DNA of 33,001 bases from Streptomyces sp. Edi4 (GCF_040253615.1 NZ_JBEJGY010000006.1:1-33001), one strand, 5' to 3'; counted from the stretch's first letter, positions 19,113 to 27,203 are shown. The notes: generated from the letters alone by a model not told the origin. A program made the numbers and translations.

Positions 19113-20192
19113 TCAGTCCTTGCTCTTCGGCTTCGGGGTGCGCTGGGAGTGGGCCGAGATGCCGCCGGAGAGTGGATTTGAGGGGCGCTGGCTGCCGGCG
19201 CTGGTGCGCCCACTGTCGCCGCGTCCGGCATGGGCCTGAATCCCGGACTGAACTCCCGCCGTCGCAGTGCGGGGGCCGGCGACGGTCCGGGCCGCGCCCC
19301 CGACGGTGCGGGCCGCCAACCGGGCGGTGCGCACCGCGTCGCCCATTCCCGGGATCTTCCAGACGGTGTAGATCCCGACCACGATCGCGACGACGGTGAC
19401 GCCGAGGCCGGTGACGACGTGTCCGTTGGCCTCCATGACCGCCGCGAGGCCGAGCACGATCACGATCACGGGCTTGACCAGAACGAGCATGACCATGAAT
19501 CCCGCCCACCGGCGGACATGACCCCACAGGTTCCTGTCGACCACACCGGCGTACACGAGGACGCCGAGCAGGGCTCCGACGTACAGGGCCAGCGTCCTCA
19601 TGTACAGGAACAGGAACAGCAGCCCGCACAGCACGATCGTGGCGAAGCTGACGGCGGCGAGCATCAGCGGTCCGCCGCCGATTTTGCCGTTCTTGAGGTC
19701 ATTGCCCATCGAGGTGAACAGTCCGCCGGGAGAAGAGCCCAGCGCGGCCGTCAGTGCATCGGTGACGGCGTCGACAGCGGAGACCAGGACGTACAGCACG
19801 AGCGGCGTGAAGGCGGTGGCGAGAACCGCGAGCCACAGGAAGCCGACCCCTTCGGATATCGCGGTGGTGAGCGAGGCTCCGCGCATGGCTCGCTTGGCCA
19901 CGGCCAGGAGCCACAGCACGAGCACGAGGAAGGTGGCGGCCGCGAACACGATGGCGTACTGCCGCACGAAGTTGGCGCCGGTGAAGTCGACCGCGCCCTT
20001 GTCGCCGCTCACCAGCTTCCCGAGCTGGCCCGCCGTCCAGTCGGCGCCCTTGGCGATCGAGAGCGCGAGATTGGTGAGTGGGTCGCTCTTGTCGAGCTTC
20101 GGGGCGTCGGGCTTGGAGCCTTTCTGACCACTGCGGCAGTACTCTCCCGCGAGGCCGATGATGTTGCCGCACGGGTCATCCTTGAGCAGCAT
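19113..20192 (-). CDS. TrbL/VirB6-like conjugal membrane protein (359 aa)
   Basis: Start ATG 20192, with GCGGGGG upstream. The frame extends to 20246 from a TTG with less support. About six membrane helices are visible (near 78-98, 116-140, 173-197, 198-216, 229-252, 258-279), followed by a soluble Gly/Ser/Arg-rich tail of about 75 residues. The shape (polytopic inner-membrane core, VLCGLLFLFLYMRTLALYV, then a disordered C-terminus) is that of TrbL/VirB6 channel proteins of actinobacterial type IV secretion systems. It is the last gene of the minus-strand module with the coupling ATPase. The channel role is inferred. Confidence 0.75.
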   Translation of the reverse strand: MLLKDDPCGNIIGLAGEYCRSGQKGSKPDAPKLDKSDPLTNLALSIAKGADWTAGQLGKLVSGDKGAVDFTGANFVRQYAIVFAAATFLVLVLWLLAVAKRAMRGASLTTAISEGVGFLWLAVLATAFTPLVLYVLVSAVDAVTDALTAALGSSPGGLFTSMGNDLKNGKIGGGPLMLAAVSFATIVLCGLLFLFLYMRTLALYVGALLGVLVYAGVVDRNLWGHVRRWAGFMVMLVLVKPVIVIVLGLAAVMEANGHVVTGLGVTVVAIVVGIYTVWKIPGMGDAVRTARLAARTVGGAARTVAGPRTATAGVQSGIQAHAGRGDSGRTSAGSQRPSNPLSGGISAHSQRTPKPKSKD

Positions 20193-20258
20193 CAGGCCCC
20201 CGCTCGGCGGTGTAAGTGGCGTACGGGCACACGAAGTTCCCCTCAACGGTGGTGACGG

Positions 20259-20564
20259 TCAGTGCATGGTGCGGCGGGCCTGGCGCAGCTGCGCGGCCGC
20301 GACGGTGGCGCCCTGGGCGGCCTGGTGTAGGGCGGCGTTGGTCTGCTGGGCGTGCGGGCCGGGCTGTCCGAGCAGGGCCAGGGCGGCGGTCATCTCCCCC
20401 ACCACGGTCGCGATGGCTTCGGCCGCGCGTGTGAGCTCGTCCGTGCTCTGGCGCACATGCTCGGGGTGGGTCCATCGGGCGCGCCCGGTACGGACGTCGC
20501 GCACCAGGCGCGCGAGGGCGTCGGCGGCGGTCCGGGCGTGCATTGTTGGATTGGCGGTGGCCAC
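20259..20564 (-). CDS. Small helical transfer-module protein (101 aa)
   Basis: Start GTG 20564, with TTTGGAGGG upstream. It is a continuous helical protein (AADALARLVRDVRTGRARWTHP, STDELTRAAEAIATVVGEMTAALALL, AALHQAAQGATVAAAQLRQARR), probably a helical hairpin or coiled coil. It lies between the T4CP-like gene and the TrbL-like gene on the same strand. No family is recognised. The layout resembles small accessory proteins of conjugation loci. Confidence 0.65.
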   Translation of the reverse strand: MATANPTMHARTAADALARLVRDVRTGRARWTHPEHVRQSTDELTRAAEAIATVVGEMTAALALLGQPGPHAQQTNAALHQAAQGATVAAAQLRQARRTMH

Positions 20565-20590
20565 AGGCCCTCCAAAGGGGGGTGTCTTTT

Positions 20591-20760
20591 TGATGCGTCC
20601 GACGCGTCCACGCAGGTCAGAACGCGAATGTGATGCGTCTGGAGCGGACGCGTCGACGCATCAACCAGACGCGCCGAAGGCCCTGGTGATGGGCTGTGGA
20701 CGTGCCAGGACGCACCCGGGGCAGGCCGGGACGTGCCGGAGACGTGACGCGGACGCATCA
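20591..20760. promoter_or_regulatory. Cluster of TGATGCGTC/GACGCATCA repeats
   Basis: TGATGCGTC occurs at 20591-20599 and 20631-20639. Its reverse complement GACGCATCA occurs at 20655-20663 and 20752-20760. GACGCGTC-like words lie between. The 20631/20655 pair forms a dyad with a 15-base centre. The gap separates the T4CP gene from the 101-aa/TrbL pair and could hold their promoter and operators. Confidence 0.6.
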
Positions 20761-22851
20761 CGACAGGGTGCCCTTGATGTCCGTCAGCCGGTAGGCGAAC
20801 GGCTTGCCCGGCCGATCTCCCAGCCGCTCCGAGGAGACGGTGACGCCGGCGGCCTTCAGCTCGGACTTGATGGTCCGCCCGATCATCGTGTTCCGGTTCG
20901 GCTTCCCCTCCCAGCGGCCGTAGACGTCCGGGGCGGCGGCCGCCAGGTAGTCGCCGAGCTCCGTGATGGTGAGCACCTCGGGATCACTGTGCGTGGCGAA
21001 CGCGTCGAGCAACCGCCGCACCTGCGGCGGCACTTCGACCACTGCCGTCGGGCGGTGCCCGCCGAGGGTCAGGCGTGGCCGCGGCGCCTTGAGGCGCTCC
21101 TCGACCCGGCGTGCGGCCTCGTCGGGTGGCAGCAGCGAGGCGTAGCGCAGGATCGGCTCGCGGTGGCGCGGGGCGATCACGTAGAAGCGCCCGGCGTCGG
21201 CCGGGAGGTCCGGCTCGGGGGAGGGCACGAGCAGGTGCGGCCACCAGCCCTGGGAGACCGCGTCCGCGCGGCCGACCACCAGGGGTACGTCGTGGGCACG
21301 GCAGGGCAGCATGATGCGCAGGCCGGGCACGTCCGCGATGGCGTCGCTCAGTGAGTCCTTGGTGGCGTCCTGGGTGACGATGACGACCGAGATGAGGGCC
21401 TCGCGTCCGAGGTTGCGCAGCAGCTCGATCGCCATCTCCTTGCCGTCGTCGGACAGTTTGATGAACTCGTCCAGGACCGCGATGATCGCGGGGTCCTCGG
21501 GGGTGGGCTCCCACATGTTCTGGGTCGGCGGCATCGAGGCGATACGCCGCTTGGCTTCCGCGAGCAGCTGCTCCAGGACCAGGTCGGCCTGCTCGGGCCC
21601 GCGGGCGGTCAGCGCGGCCAGCGGCTGGAAGACCTTCAACCCCCGCTTGACGGGGTCGATGTCGACGATCACCGCGTCGGAGCAGGCGGTCACGAAGTCG
21701 GCGATGCGCTGGATCAGCGCAGTCTTGCCGCCGCCGGTGTCCGCGACCACGATCGCGTGCTGCCCGGCGAGTACGACCGGCGTGGTCTGACCTTCGATAG
21801 ATATGCCGAGGTCGAAGGGGCTGCGGATCGTGCAGGAGCCGGGAGGCCGCACGGGGATCGGCAGCGGGTGCTCGAACGGGTCCCGGGTGAGGATGCGGAG
21901 CTTGATGTCGGCCGCGTCGTCGGGGGAGACCCGTGCGGCCATGATGCGGCCCGTGCCGACCCGCAGCGGGGTGGCCAGGTCTCTGAGGATCGGGGGGAAG
22001 TCCTCCAGGCTCCCGGACTTGAGCAGGAGCGGGACCTCCCATCCGTACTGCGTCTCGGACGGGGTGCCGATCTCCCCGATCTCGACCTTGCGGGCGTGCT
22101 TGCCCTTGAGGAAGGCGAGCCGTACGGCCTCGCGGACCTGCTTGGGGTCGCGGCCGGCTTCCGCGAGCGCGAACGGCTCGGGGGTTTCCTCGTCGAGCTC
22201 GGTGTGGGCTGGGGGCTTGGGCGGAGTGAACAGAAGCTTGGGCACGGGCGGCCGGCGCGGGCGGGGATTGCGGGCCTTGGCCCAGGAGGCGACTGTGAAC
22301 GCGAGGAGCGCGAGCGCGGCGACGGTGAGCCCGGCCGGGGCGGACAGCCACAGCAGGCCCGCCCACAGCAGCGGAATCCCCAGGGTGAGGCCGAGGGTGA
22401 TCCGGCCCCGTACCGCGGCGAGCTGCGCGCGGCCGATGGCCAGCATGGAATCGCTGACCTCCAGGTGCTGGAACTCCTCCTGGCCGATCCTCATGTCGAG
22501 CTGGGCCCACTGCATCATCCGGTAGGCGACGATCGCGGACGCGCCGCCCCCGCCGCCGTACCCGCCGTATCCCCCCCGGGCCATGGACCGCTTCTGCATC
22601 TGCATCCGCTGCATCTGCATGTAGGTCTGCTGCTTCTGCTGTTGCTTGAGCAGGCCGATGTTCTGCTGGACTTCCGCTTTGGCCCGCTGCCGCATCTGCC
22701 GCCACCGGCGGTACTGGTCATTCAGGATGCGGTGCGCGATGTGCGTGTCGCTCTGGTCCTCCGCGCGCCGCCAGCGCCCCCACTCGGCGCGCAGCAGGCG
22801 CGCCCCGGCGGCCAGCGTGCCCCGCTCCTTTTCGGCGCCGATGCCGGACAT
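20758..22851 (-). CDS. T4CP/FtsK-like transfer ATPase (697 aa)
   Basis: Start ATG 22851, with GGGGGAA upstream. The N-terminal 90 residues are helical and Gln/Met-rich (QQQKQQTYMQMQRMQMQ), followed by a Gly/Tyr stretch at 93-103. One hydrophobic hairpin lies at about 151-190, then a linker and the RecA-like motor: Walker A ADTGGGKTA (370-378), a DIDP motif near 397, Walker B IIAVLDEF (456-463), IVTQDATKDS (491-500). The last 90 residues look like a winged helix (VLTITELGDYLAAAAPDVYG). The family comprises coupling proteins/FtsK-like ATPases that bring DNA to a membrane channel. It differs from the 771-aa translocase in motifs and topology, so the window holds two motors. Confidence 0.85.
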   Translation of the reverse strand: MSGIGAEKERGTLAAGARLLRAEWGRWRRAEDQSDTHIAHRILNDQYRRWRQMRQRAKAEVQQNIGLLKQQQKQQTYMQMQRMQMQKRSMARGGYGGYGGGGGASAIVAYRMMQWAQLDMRIGQEEFQHLEVSDSMLAIGRAQLAAVRGRITLGLTLGIPLLWAGLLWLSAPAGLTVAALALLAFTVASWAKARNPRPRRPPVPKLLFTPPKPPAHTELDEETPEPFALAEAGRDPKQVREAVRLAFLKGKHARKVEIGEIGTPSETQYGWEVPLLLKSGSLEDFPPILRDLATPLRVGTGRIMAARVSPDDAADIKLRILTRDPFEHPLPIPVRPPGSCTIRSPFDLGISIEGQTTPVVLAGQHAIVVADTGGGKTALIQRIADFVTACSDAVIVDIDPVKRGLKVFQPLAALTARGPEQADLVLEQLLAEAKRRIASMPPTQNMWEPTPEDPAIIAVLDEFIKLSDDGKEMAIELLRNLGREALISVVIVTQDATKDSLSDAIADVPGLRIMLPCRAHDVPLVVGRADAVSQGWWPHLLVPSPEPDLPADAGRFYVIAPRHREPILRYASLLPPDEAARRVEERLKAPRPRLTLGGHRPTAVVEVPPQVRRLLDAFATHSDPEVLTITELGDYLAAAAPDVYGRWEGKPNRNTMIGRTIKSELKAAGVTVSSERLGDRPGKPFAYRLTDIKGTLS

Positions 22852-22868
22852 AGCTCTGTTCCCCCGGT

Positions 22869-23369
22869 TCAGATGCTGTGAATGAGGATGTCGCCGATGG
22901 TGTTGCCGGACGTACGGATCAGCCCGAGCGCCATCCCGATCAGCCCCGCCGAGGCGCCCAGCCAGATCCCGACCAACGAGCCCCGGATCAAAGGTGCCTT
23001 GAGGTCGTAGCGTCCGGACTTGATCAGGCCGAGGTAGAGGGCGAGCAGGCACAGTCCGGCGATCGCGCCGCTCACGCCGATCTTCTCGCCGCCGGTCATC
23101 GGCGGGCGCTTGCCCGCGGCCGCCGCCGCCCCGGTGGCGTTCTCCAGGGCGTACCGGCCGATCCCGTCGCCGAGAGCGGCCGCAGCGCCGCCCATCACCC
23201 CGAGGATGCCGCCGCCCAGGAACAGGAGCGCGGCCAGGGCCACCCCGGCGAAGAAGTGCATTTTGGGGGTGGGGTCGCCGCCTCTCCAGGCCCCGATTTG
23301 GTAGAAGAGGACCACCAAGCCGAGGGCGACCGCGCCTATTCCGCCGGCGGCGGCTCCCGTCGTGTTCAT
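22869..23369 (-). CDS. Four-helix membrane protein of the transfer module (166 aa)
   Basis: Start ATG 23369. AGGAG is about 11 bases upstream. Four membrane helices (about 10-27, 38-62, 97-117, 131-151) come in two pairs separated by a polar loop, ATGAAAAAGKRPPMTGGEKIG. It lies 17 bases upstream of the T4CP gene and five bases downstream of the 278-aa gene. It is a likely subunit of the secretion channel in the membrane. No family is recognised. Confidence 0.72.
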   Translation of the reverse strand: MNTTGAAAGGIGAVALGLVVLFYQIGAWRGGDPTPKMHFFAGVALAALLFLGGGILGVMGGAAAALGDGIGRYALENATGAAAAAGKRPPMTGGEKIGVSGAIAGLCLLALYLGLIKSGRYDLKAPLIRGSLVGIWLGASAGLIGMALGLIRTSGNTIGDILIHSI

Positions 23370-23374
23370 CGTCG

Positions 23375-24211
23375 TCACGCTCCTGTCAGCCAGTTGATTG
23401 CAACGCGCCCGATCAGGCGCGCGATACCGAGGACCACGGCCCACACGACGGTGGCCGCTACCAGGCGCAGCAGGTAGCCGGTGAGGGTGACGCTCCAGGC
23501 GCGGGCGACCGCCCGGCCGAGGCCGGACAGCACGCGGCGCAGGATGTCGAAGAAAATCTTGCCGATCGGGCCGCCGATCGGCGTCACCATCAGCAGGCCC
23601 AGCACCAGCAGGGGCATCAGCACCCAGCCGAGCAGCCCGAAGGGCCCGTCGTGGGTGAGGGTGTTGGCCACACCGTCCGAGAGGCTGCTGCCGCCCCACG
23701 TCACCAGCGAGGCGAAGAAGGCCGCCGGGACGTTGTACTTCAGGCGCAGCCAGCGGATGTCCAGGCCACGCCGCTGCGCCGCCGCCTCCGGGTTGGGCAG
23801 GTGGTTGACGACGGCCTCGGCCATCGTGACGGCGACCTCGTGCGCGGCGTCCAGGGCCTCGGAGCCGTGTACCGACCACGTCTCGCGCCAGTCCGCACCC
23901 ACGCGGCCCACGTAACCCGGGCCCTCCCCCTGGTCCTTGGCGGGGCTATCCGCGGGGTCAGGGGCGGGATCCTTGCTCCAGTCCGGGGCGGGCTTGAACG
24001 ACGGCTGTGGTGCGTCTTCTGGCACCGGCCCGGAAGGGGGAGCCTCGGGAGGCGGCGGTGCCGCACGCCACCATTCCGGCTCCGGAGCCGGCGGCTCGCC
24101 GGCGGCCTCCACATCGAGGGAGGGCTCCGCGCGAGGTGCGGGCACCTCGGGCGGGAGCGGCTGCCGCACGCTGTGCCAGTCCGGGGCTGGTATCTCTCCG
24201 TCGTCCGTCAT
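23375..24211 (-). CDS. Proline-rich membrane protein of the transfer module (278 aa)
   Basis: Start ATG 24211, overlapping the upstream stop as ATGA. The first 100 residues are Pro/Ala/Glu-rich and disordered (PPPPEAPPSGPVPEDAPQ). An amphipathic region (ALDAAHEVAVTMAEAVVNHL) and three hydrophobic helices follow (around 165-182, 192-213, 247-266). It probably sits in the membrane with a long flexible cytoplasmic arm. It resembles structural membrane proteins of actinobacterial conjugation operons in layout only. Confidence 0.72.
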   Translation of the reverse strand: MTDDGEIPAPDWHSVRQPLPPEVPAPRAEPSLDVEAAGEPPAPEPEWWRAAPPPPEAPPSGPVPEDAPQPSFKPAPDWSKDPAPDPADSPAKDQGEGPGYVGRVGADWRETWSVHGSEALDAAHEVAVTMAEAVVNHLPNPEAAAQRRGLDIRWLRLKYNVPAAFFASLVTWGGSSLSDGVANTLTHDGPFGLLGWVLMPLLVLGLLMVTPIGGPIGKIFFDILRRVLSGLGRAVARAWSVTLTGYLLRLVAATVVWAVVLGIARLIGRVAINWLTGA

Positions 24212-24402
24212 GCCACGTCGCCCCCGGCGTGCGCACCGACGCCGAGGCGGCGCCACAGCCAGGCCCGCGCGCGCAGCTCATCGCCCCATACCCCGCACGG
24301 ACCGCTTTCCGTCGCCGCCTCGGCGACCGCAGGGACGGGGACCGGGCCGGGGACGTCGGCCTCGACGCGGGGTACCGCGGCGCCGACGGCTATATCCGTC
24401 AT
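24208..24402 (-). CDS. First small gene of the transfer operon (64 aa)
   Basis: Start ATG 24402, with GGAAGGA eight bases upstream. It overlaps the next gene by four bases (ATGA). The product MTDIAVGAAVPRVEADVPGPV is Pro/Val-rich, then ATESGPCGVWGDELRARAWLW and a basic helix. No domain is recognised. The good ribosome site and overlap support a real gene that leads the five-gene run down to the TrbL-like protein. Confidence 0.6.
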   Translation of the reverse strand: MTDIAVGAAVPRVEADVPGPVPVPAVAEAATESGPCGVWGDELRARAWLWRRLGVGAHAGGDVA

Positions 24403-24603
24403 CCGAGCGTCCTTCCACGACAGGGGGCGGCGCGGCCCTCTGCCCTGGTCCGGGCGCCGCGACTAGATCACCTGTCGCAATCTAAACCTCACGGCCCGTG
24501 AGGTCACACCCTTCCCCCGGGTCAACTTCCGCCTCTCACCTGCGGATTGACCACACAGCACCACCAGGCACCCCATATCGGACGAAGCGCGTGGCTGCTC
24601 GTC
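24403..24603. promoter_or_regulatory. Promoter gap with 19-bp palindrome
   Basis: This is a 200-bp gap ahead of the transfer module. ACCTCACGG-C-CCGTGAGGT (24486-24504) is a perfect dyad. On the minus strand TAGATT (24484-24479) could be a -10, with GTGACC (24507-24502) 17 bases away as a weak -35, which would place the dyad inside the promoter. The promoter is a tentative reading. The dyad is certain. Confidence 0.5.
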
Positions 24604-24855
24604 TCAGTGCCGGGGCGCGGGGCGCGGAACGGGCTCGCCGGGGCCGAGGCCGTAATCGCGGGGCGGGGATTGGCGCCACTCCAGGAGTGGCGACGCCGAG
24701 ACGACCGTGTTCTCCGGGTCCGGCACGCCCACAATCCTGAGCGCCTCGACCAGGTCGGCGTCGCTGTAGACGACCCCTTGGATCTTGCCCCGGACGGTCA
24801 CCCGACGGTCGCCTCCGCCCTGGATCCGGTGCACGACGATCGGTGCGGTGGTCAT
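24604..24855 (-). CDS. Small orphan protein (83 aa)
   Basis: Start ATG 24855, with GGAGG four bases upstream. The sequence APIVVHRIQGGGDRRVTVRG, YSDADLVEALRIVGVPDPE suggests a small alpha/beta domain followed by a disordered proline tail. No family is recognised. It lies 42 bases downstream of the 74-aa gene. Confidence 0.6.
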   Translation of the reverse strand: MTTAPIVVHRIQGGGDRRVTVRGKIQGVVYSDADLVEALRIVGVPDPENTVVSASPLLEWRQSPPRDYGLGPGEPVPRPAPRH

Positions 24856-24897
24856 GCCCTCCAGGGTGACCCGCGGCGGCCGGCCCGGCACGTCGGG

Positions 24898-25122
24898 TCA
24901 GCCGGGTGCGGGGAGGGAGTCGAGGCGGGCCGCCCTCGCTTTGGGTGGCTGTTCGTGGGGAAGGGACGACGGTACGCCGGACTGCTGGCGGCCCCGCTGG
25001 ATGGCGAGCAGGTCCTGGTCGAGGGCGGTGCTGAAGGTCTCCGCCCACCTGGCCCACTCTTCGACCAGGGCAGCGAAGGCGGCGCTGGCTGTCGGTGCAG
25101 GAACGCTCGTCTCGAAGAACAT
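24898..25122 (-). CDS. Small helical orphan protein (74 aa)
   Basis: Start ATG 25122 with a weak ribosome site. Helix (AAFAALVEEWARWAETFSTAL, DQDLLAIQRGRQ) then a tail HEQPPKARAARLD, in which PPKA is encoded by a copy of the dispersed polar motif (24937-24949). It resembles small WXG-like helical proteins only in size and helicity. The function is unknown. Confidence 0.5.
   Translation of the reverse strand: MFFETSVPAPTASAAFAALVEEWARWAETFSTALDQDLLAIQRGRQQSGVPSSLPHEQPPKARAARLDSLPAPG
24937..24949 (+). repeat. Dispersed polar motif, plus orientation
   Basis: CGCTTTGGGTGGC inside the 3' part of the 74-aa gene. Confidence 0.85.
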
Positions 25123-25484
25123 GCGCGCAGGATGGTGACGACGGACGGTTTGCGTCGAGTGCTGCTGGGGCGCCGGACCGGCGGGCCCAACCGTGAGCGG
25201 GTCCGGCGACCCCCGCAGGACTCTAGCCTCCGGCTCCCGTCACGGGACCGGTGGAGCACGCGGTCTCGGAGCTCCCTTTCGCGTACGGGTACGCGCGCGT
25301 GGACCTGCGCAAGTTGCGCAACTCGGCGTCACTATGCCCGATTCCATCCCGCTTTGGTGGTCGCTTGGTTCGTCGCGCGCGCCCGCGAAGGGACCGTCGC
25401 ATAAATCGCGTAAATCAGCGGCCGTCCGTCTTCGGGCGCATCCGCCATGCCTGCACCCGGCCGCTCGTCTCGGCCGGGATGCCC

Positions 25485-25712
25485 GCCCCCGCTTTGGGTG
25501 GCTTGAGGAGCCCCGCCGAGCCGCAGCGCTCAGCGGGGCTCCTGGATTGGCGGGGCGCGCGTGAGGTGCGGCAGGCGGCGGAGCGCGCCCGGCGCCGCAC
25601 GGGAGGCCGCCCGCGGCCGAGCGGGCGGTGACGGTGAACGCGCGCTCCGCAAAGGCCCGCACCCGGGGTGCCGGGCGCGGACGCGCCCGTCCGTTCTACC
25701 TCTGCCCTGAAA
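25485..25712 (-). repeat. 228-bp inverted repeat, right copy
   Basis: It is the reverse complement of 1043-1270 with one difference. Its left end carries the polar motif CGCTTTGGGTGGC (25490-25502), here in plus orientation, so the motif orientation in both copies agrees with the overall polarity of the window. Confidence 0.9.
25490..25502 (+). repeat. Dispersed polar motif in the right 228-bp repeat
   Basis: CGCTTTGGGTGGC at the inner end of the right repeat copy, plus orientation. Not independent of the copy at 1253, because both belong to the 228-bp repeat. Confidence 0.85.
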
Positions 25713-25789
25713 GAGGAAAGCGCGCTGAAAAGCGGATGATCCTTCAGGGTGCGCTAGCGCGTTGAGACTGCTCAAAACGCTCAAAATTG

Positions 25790-25823
25790 AGGCCCCCGGC
25801 TGTCTCATGGCAGCCGGGGGCCT
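25790..25823 (-). terminator. 13-bp-stem terminator after the recombinase
   Basis: AGGCCCCCGGCTG and CAGCCGGGGGCCT pair perfectly around an 8-base loop. On the minus strand the hairpin is followed by CAATTTTGAG, a U-containing tail, so it is a classic intrinsic terminator for the recombinase operon, 17 bases after its stop. Confidence 0.88.
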
Positions 25824-25839
25824 GTGTCGAGAACAGCAC

Positions 25840-26751
25840 TCAGGGCGTGCTCTGTACGGACGTCACGCGATCGGAGTGGATGCGATGAGCCTTGCGGCCG
25901 GCGGGCGACTGCATGAGCGCGGTCGCGGAGTGCTCGACCATCGCCACGTGCACGCTGACCGGGGCGGTCACCCGCACTGAGTAGCCCTGTCCCCGGCGGA
26001 TCGTCTGCCCGGCGTCGAGCGCCTGGCGGACCGCGTCGTCGGCGATGTCGACCAGGTTCTCGGCTACCAGGCCGGGTACGTCGACGACCACGACCGGGTC
26101 GGCGGGCGCCTGTGCCTGGGGATCGGCCGGGGTGAACGTGTCGAGTTCCTCAGCCGTCAGGGTCCGGGCCTGGGCGGCGTCGAGGACGCGCCGGATGGTT
26201 TTCGGATCGACGTTGTACAGCCGGGCGAGCGCCTTCACGGCAGTGCCATCCCGGTACGCCTGGACGACCTCGGCGGCCTTCCGATCGCCGAATGCAGCGG
26301 GCCGCCCGAGCACCTTCCCCTCGGCTCGGGCCGCAGCGACGCCGTCCTTCGTGTTCTCACTGATCATGTCGCGCTGGAACTCCAGCACTCCGGCAAGCAT
26401 CGTGACGAACAACTTCGTCATGGCGTCGTCGGAGGTGAGATCCATGCCCGCCCAGGCGCCGGCTGCGACGCGGAGATGGAGCCCTCGACGGCGCAGGACG
26501 TCGCGGACATCGAGCACATCCCTGACTGAGCGGAAGAGTCGGGCAGCATCAGCGACGCGCACCACGTCACCAACCGCGGCTTCGTCCAAGAGGTTCTGGA
26601 AGCCCGGCCGCTGGAGGGGATGGATGCGGCTCGACGTCGCCGGGTCCTCGTAGGCCGGGGCTCCGCTGGACAGGTAGGTGGCCAGGTGATGCTTCTGCCG
26701 CAGGTTCGTCTGCTTGTCGGTGGAGTGCCGCAGGTACAAGCGGTCAGCCAC
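25840..26751 (-). CDS. Serine recombinase (resolvase/invertase) with C-terminal extension (303 aa)
   Basis: Start GTG 26751, overlapping the upstream gene by eight bases. Resolvase domain 1-150: YLRHSTDKQTNLRQ with the catalytic Ser10 (most relatives have R-V-S-T), VGDVVRVADAARLFRSVRDV, LFVTMLAGVLEFQRDMISENTKDGVAAARAEGKVLGRP. An HTH of the Hin type follows (about 158-192: VKALARLYNVDPKTIRRVL). Then comes an unusual 110-residue extension (VVVVDVPGLVAENLVDIADDAV, VRVTAPVSVHVAMVEHSATAL) with alternating strands and helices. Resolvases are usually about 185-200 aa. It probably resolves multimers or inverts a segment. The extension could bind a partner or the DNA. The target site is not identified. 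Confidence 0.85.
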   Translation of the reverse strand: MADRLYLRHSTDKQTNLRQKHHLATYLSSGAPAYEDPATSSRIHPLQRPGFQNLLDEAAVGDVVRVADAARLFRSVRDVLDVRDVLRRRGLHLRVAAGAWAGMDLTSDDAMTKLFVTMLAGVLEFQRDMISENTKDGVAAARAEGKVLGRPAAFGDRKAAEVVQAYRDGTAVKALARLYNVDPKTIRRVLDAAQARTLTAEELDTFTPADPQAQAPADPVVVVDVPGLVAENLVDIADDAVRQALDAGQTIRRGQGYSVRVTAPVSVHVAMVEHSATALMQSPAGRKAHRIHSDRVTSVQSTP

Positions 26752-27112
26752 GGTCGCTGTCCGCCTGGTCCTCGTCGTCGATGTCGAGCACGAGGGAGCC
26801 CTTTACGTCCCCGCGGTTGGTGGGGTGGGCAAACGTCGCGGTCAGCCGGATGCCGCCCTCGAATCGCTTGGACTCGCGCGGCGGTGTGGCGTCCAGGACG
26901 CGCAGCCACTCCTCGTAGACGGCTCGGCGGTCGTTGTCGGTGAGCTGGTCGTAGCGGTGGACCTCTCCGCGCAGGCTGCCGTTGGTGGTGATCGTCCAGT
27001 TGAGCGGGTACCGCTCGGCCTTCAGTCCGGCCTTCACGAGCTTGTCGAGCACGCCGATCGCGCGGTACTGCCAGCCGTTCAGATCGGTGGTGGTGATCTC
27101 TCCGAGCGCCAT
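26744..27112 (-). CDS. Orphan protein coupled to the recombinase (122 aa)
   Basis: Start ATG 27112, with AGAAGGGGAG upstream. Its 3' end overlaps the recombinase start by eight bases. The sequence (MALGEITTTDLNGWQYRAIGVLDKLVK, YPLNWTITTNGSLRGEVHRY, RFEGGIRLTATFAHPTNRGDVKGSLVLD) predicts an alpha/beta domain with an acidic C-terminus. No family is recognised. Coupling suggests it works with or regulates the recombinase. Confidence 0.68.
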   Translation of the reverse strand: MALGEITTTDLNGWQYRAIGVLDKLVKAGLKAERYPLNWTITTNGSLRGEVHRYDQLTDNDRRAVYEEWLRVLDATPPRESKRFEGGIRLTATFAHPTNRGDVKGSLVLDIDDEDQADSDRG

Positions 27113-27203
27113 GGTCTCCCCTTCTTGGCCGGGCCGTGGCGGCTCGGCATCTGCGACTCACCATAGGGGGCGAAAAGGGGAGGCGCAATATTGATGGGTT
27201 CCG

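Larger units (their letters stand above)
25123..25839. other. 700-bp gene-free region with repeat and terminator
   Basis: No supported gene. Contents: a 15-bp dyad TGCGCAAGTTGCGCA (25306-25320), a one-base-deleted copy of the polar motif (CCCGCTTTGGTGG at 25348-25360), the right copy of the 228-bp repeat (25485-25712), a palindrome GCGCTAGCGC (25751-25760) and the recombinase terminator (25790-25823). This much structure without coding suggests a regulatory, recombination or remnant region. Confidence 0.6.

Noticed and set aside
20176..20475. 99-aa minus-strand frame between TrbL-like and 101-aa genes
   Set aside because: Overlaps both neighbours extensively and is mostly an out-of-frame reading of the 101-aa gene.
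1043..25712. 228-bp repeat pair as the ends of a composite transposon
   Set aside because: No transposase, no target duplication seen, and the enclosed genes look like the core of the element rather than cargo.
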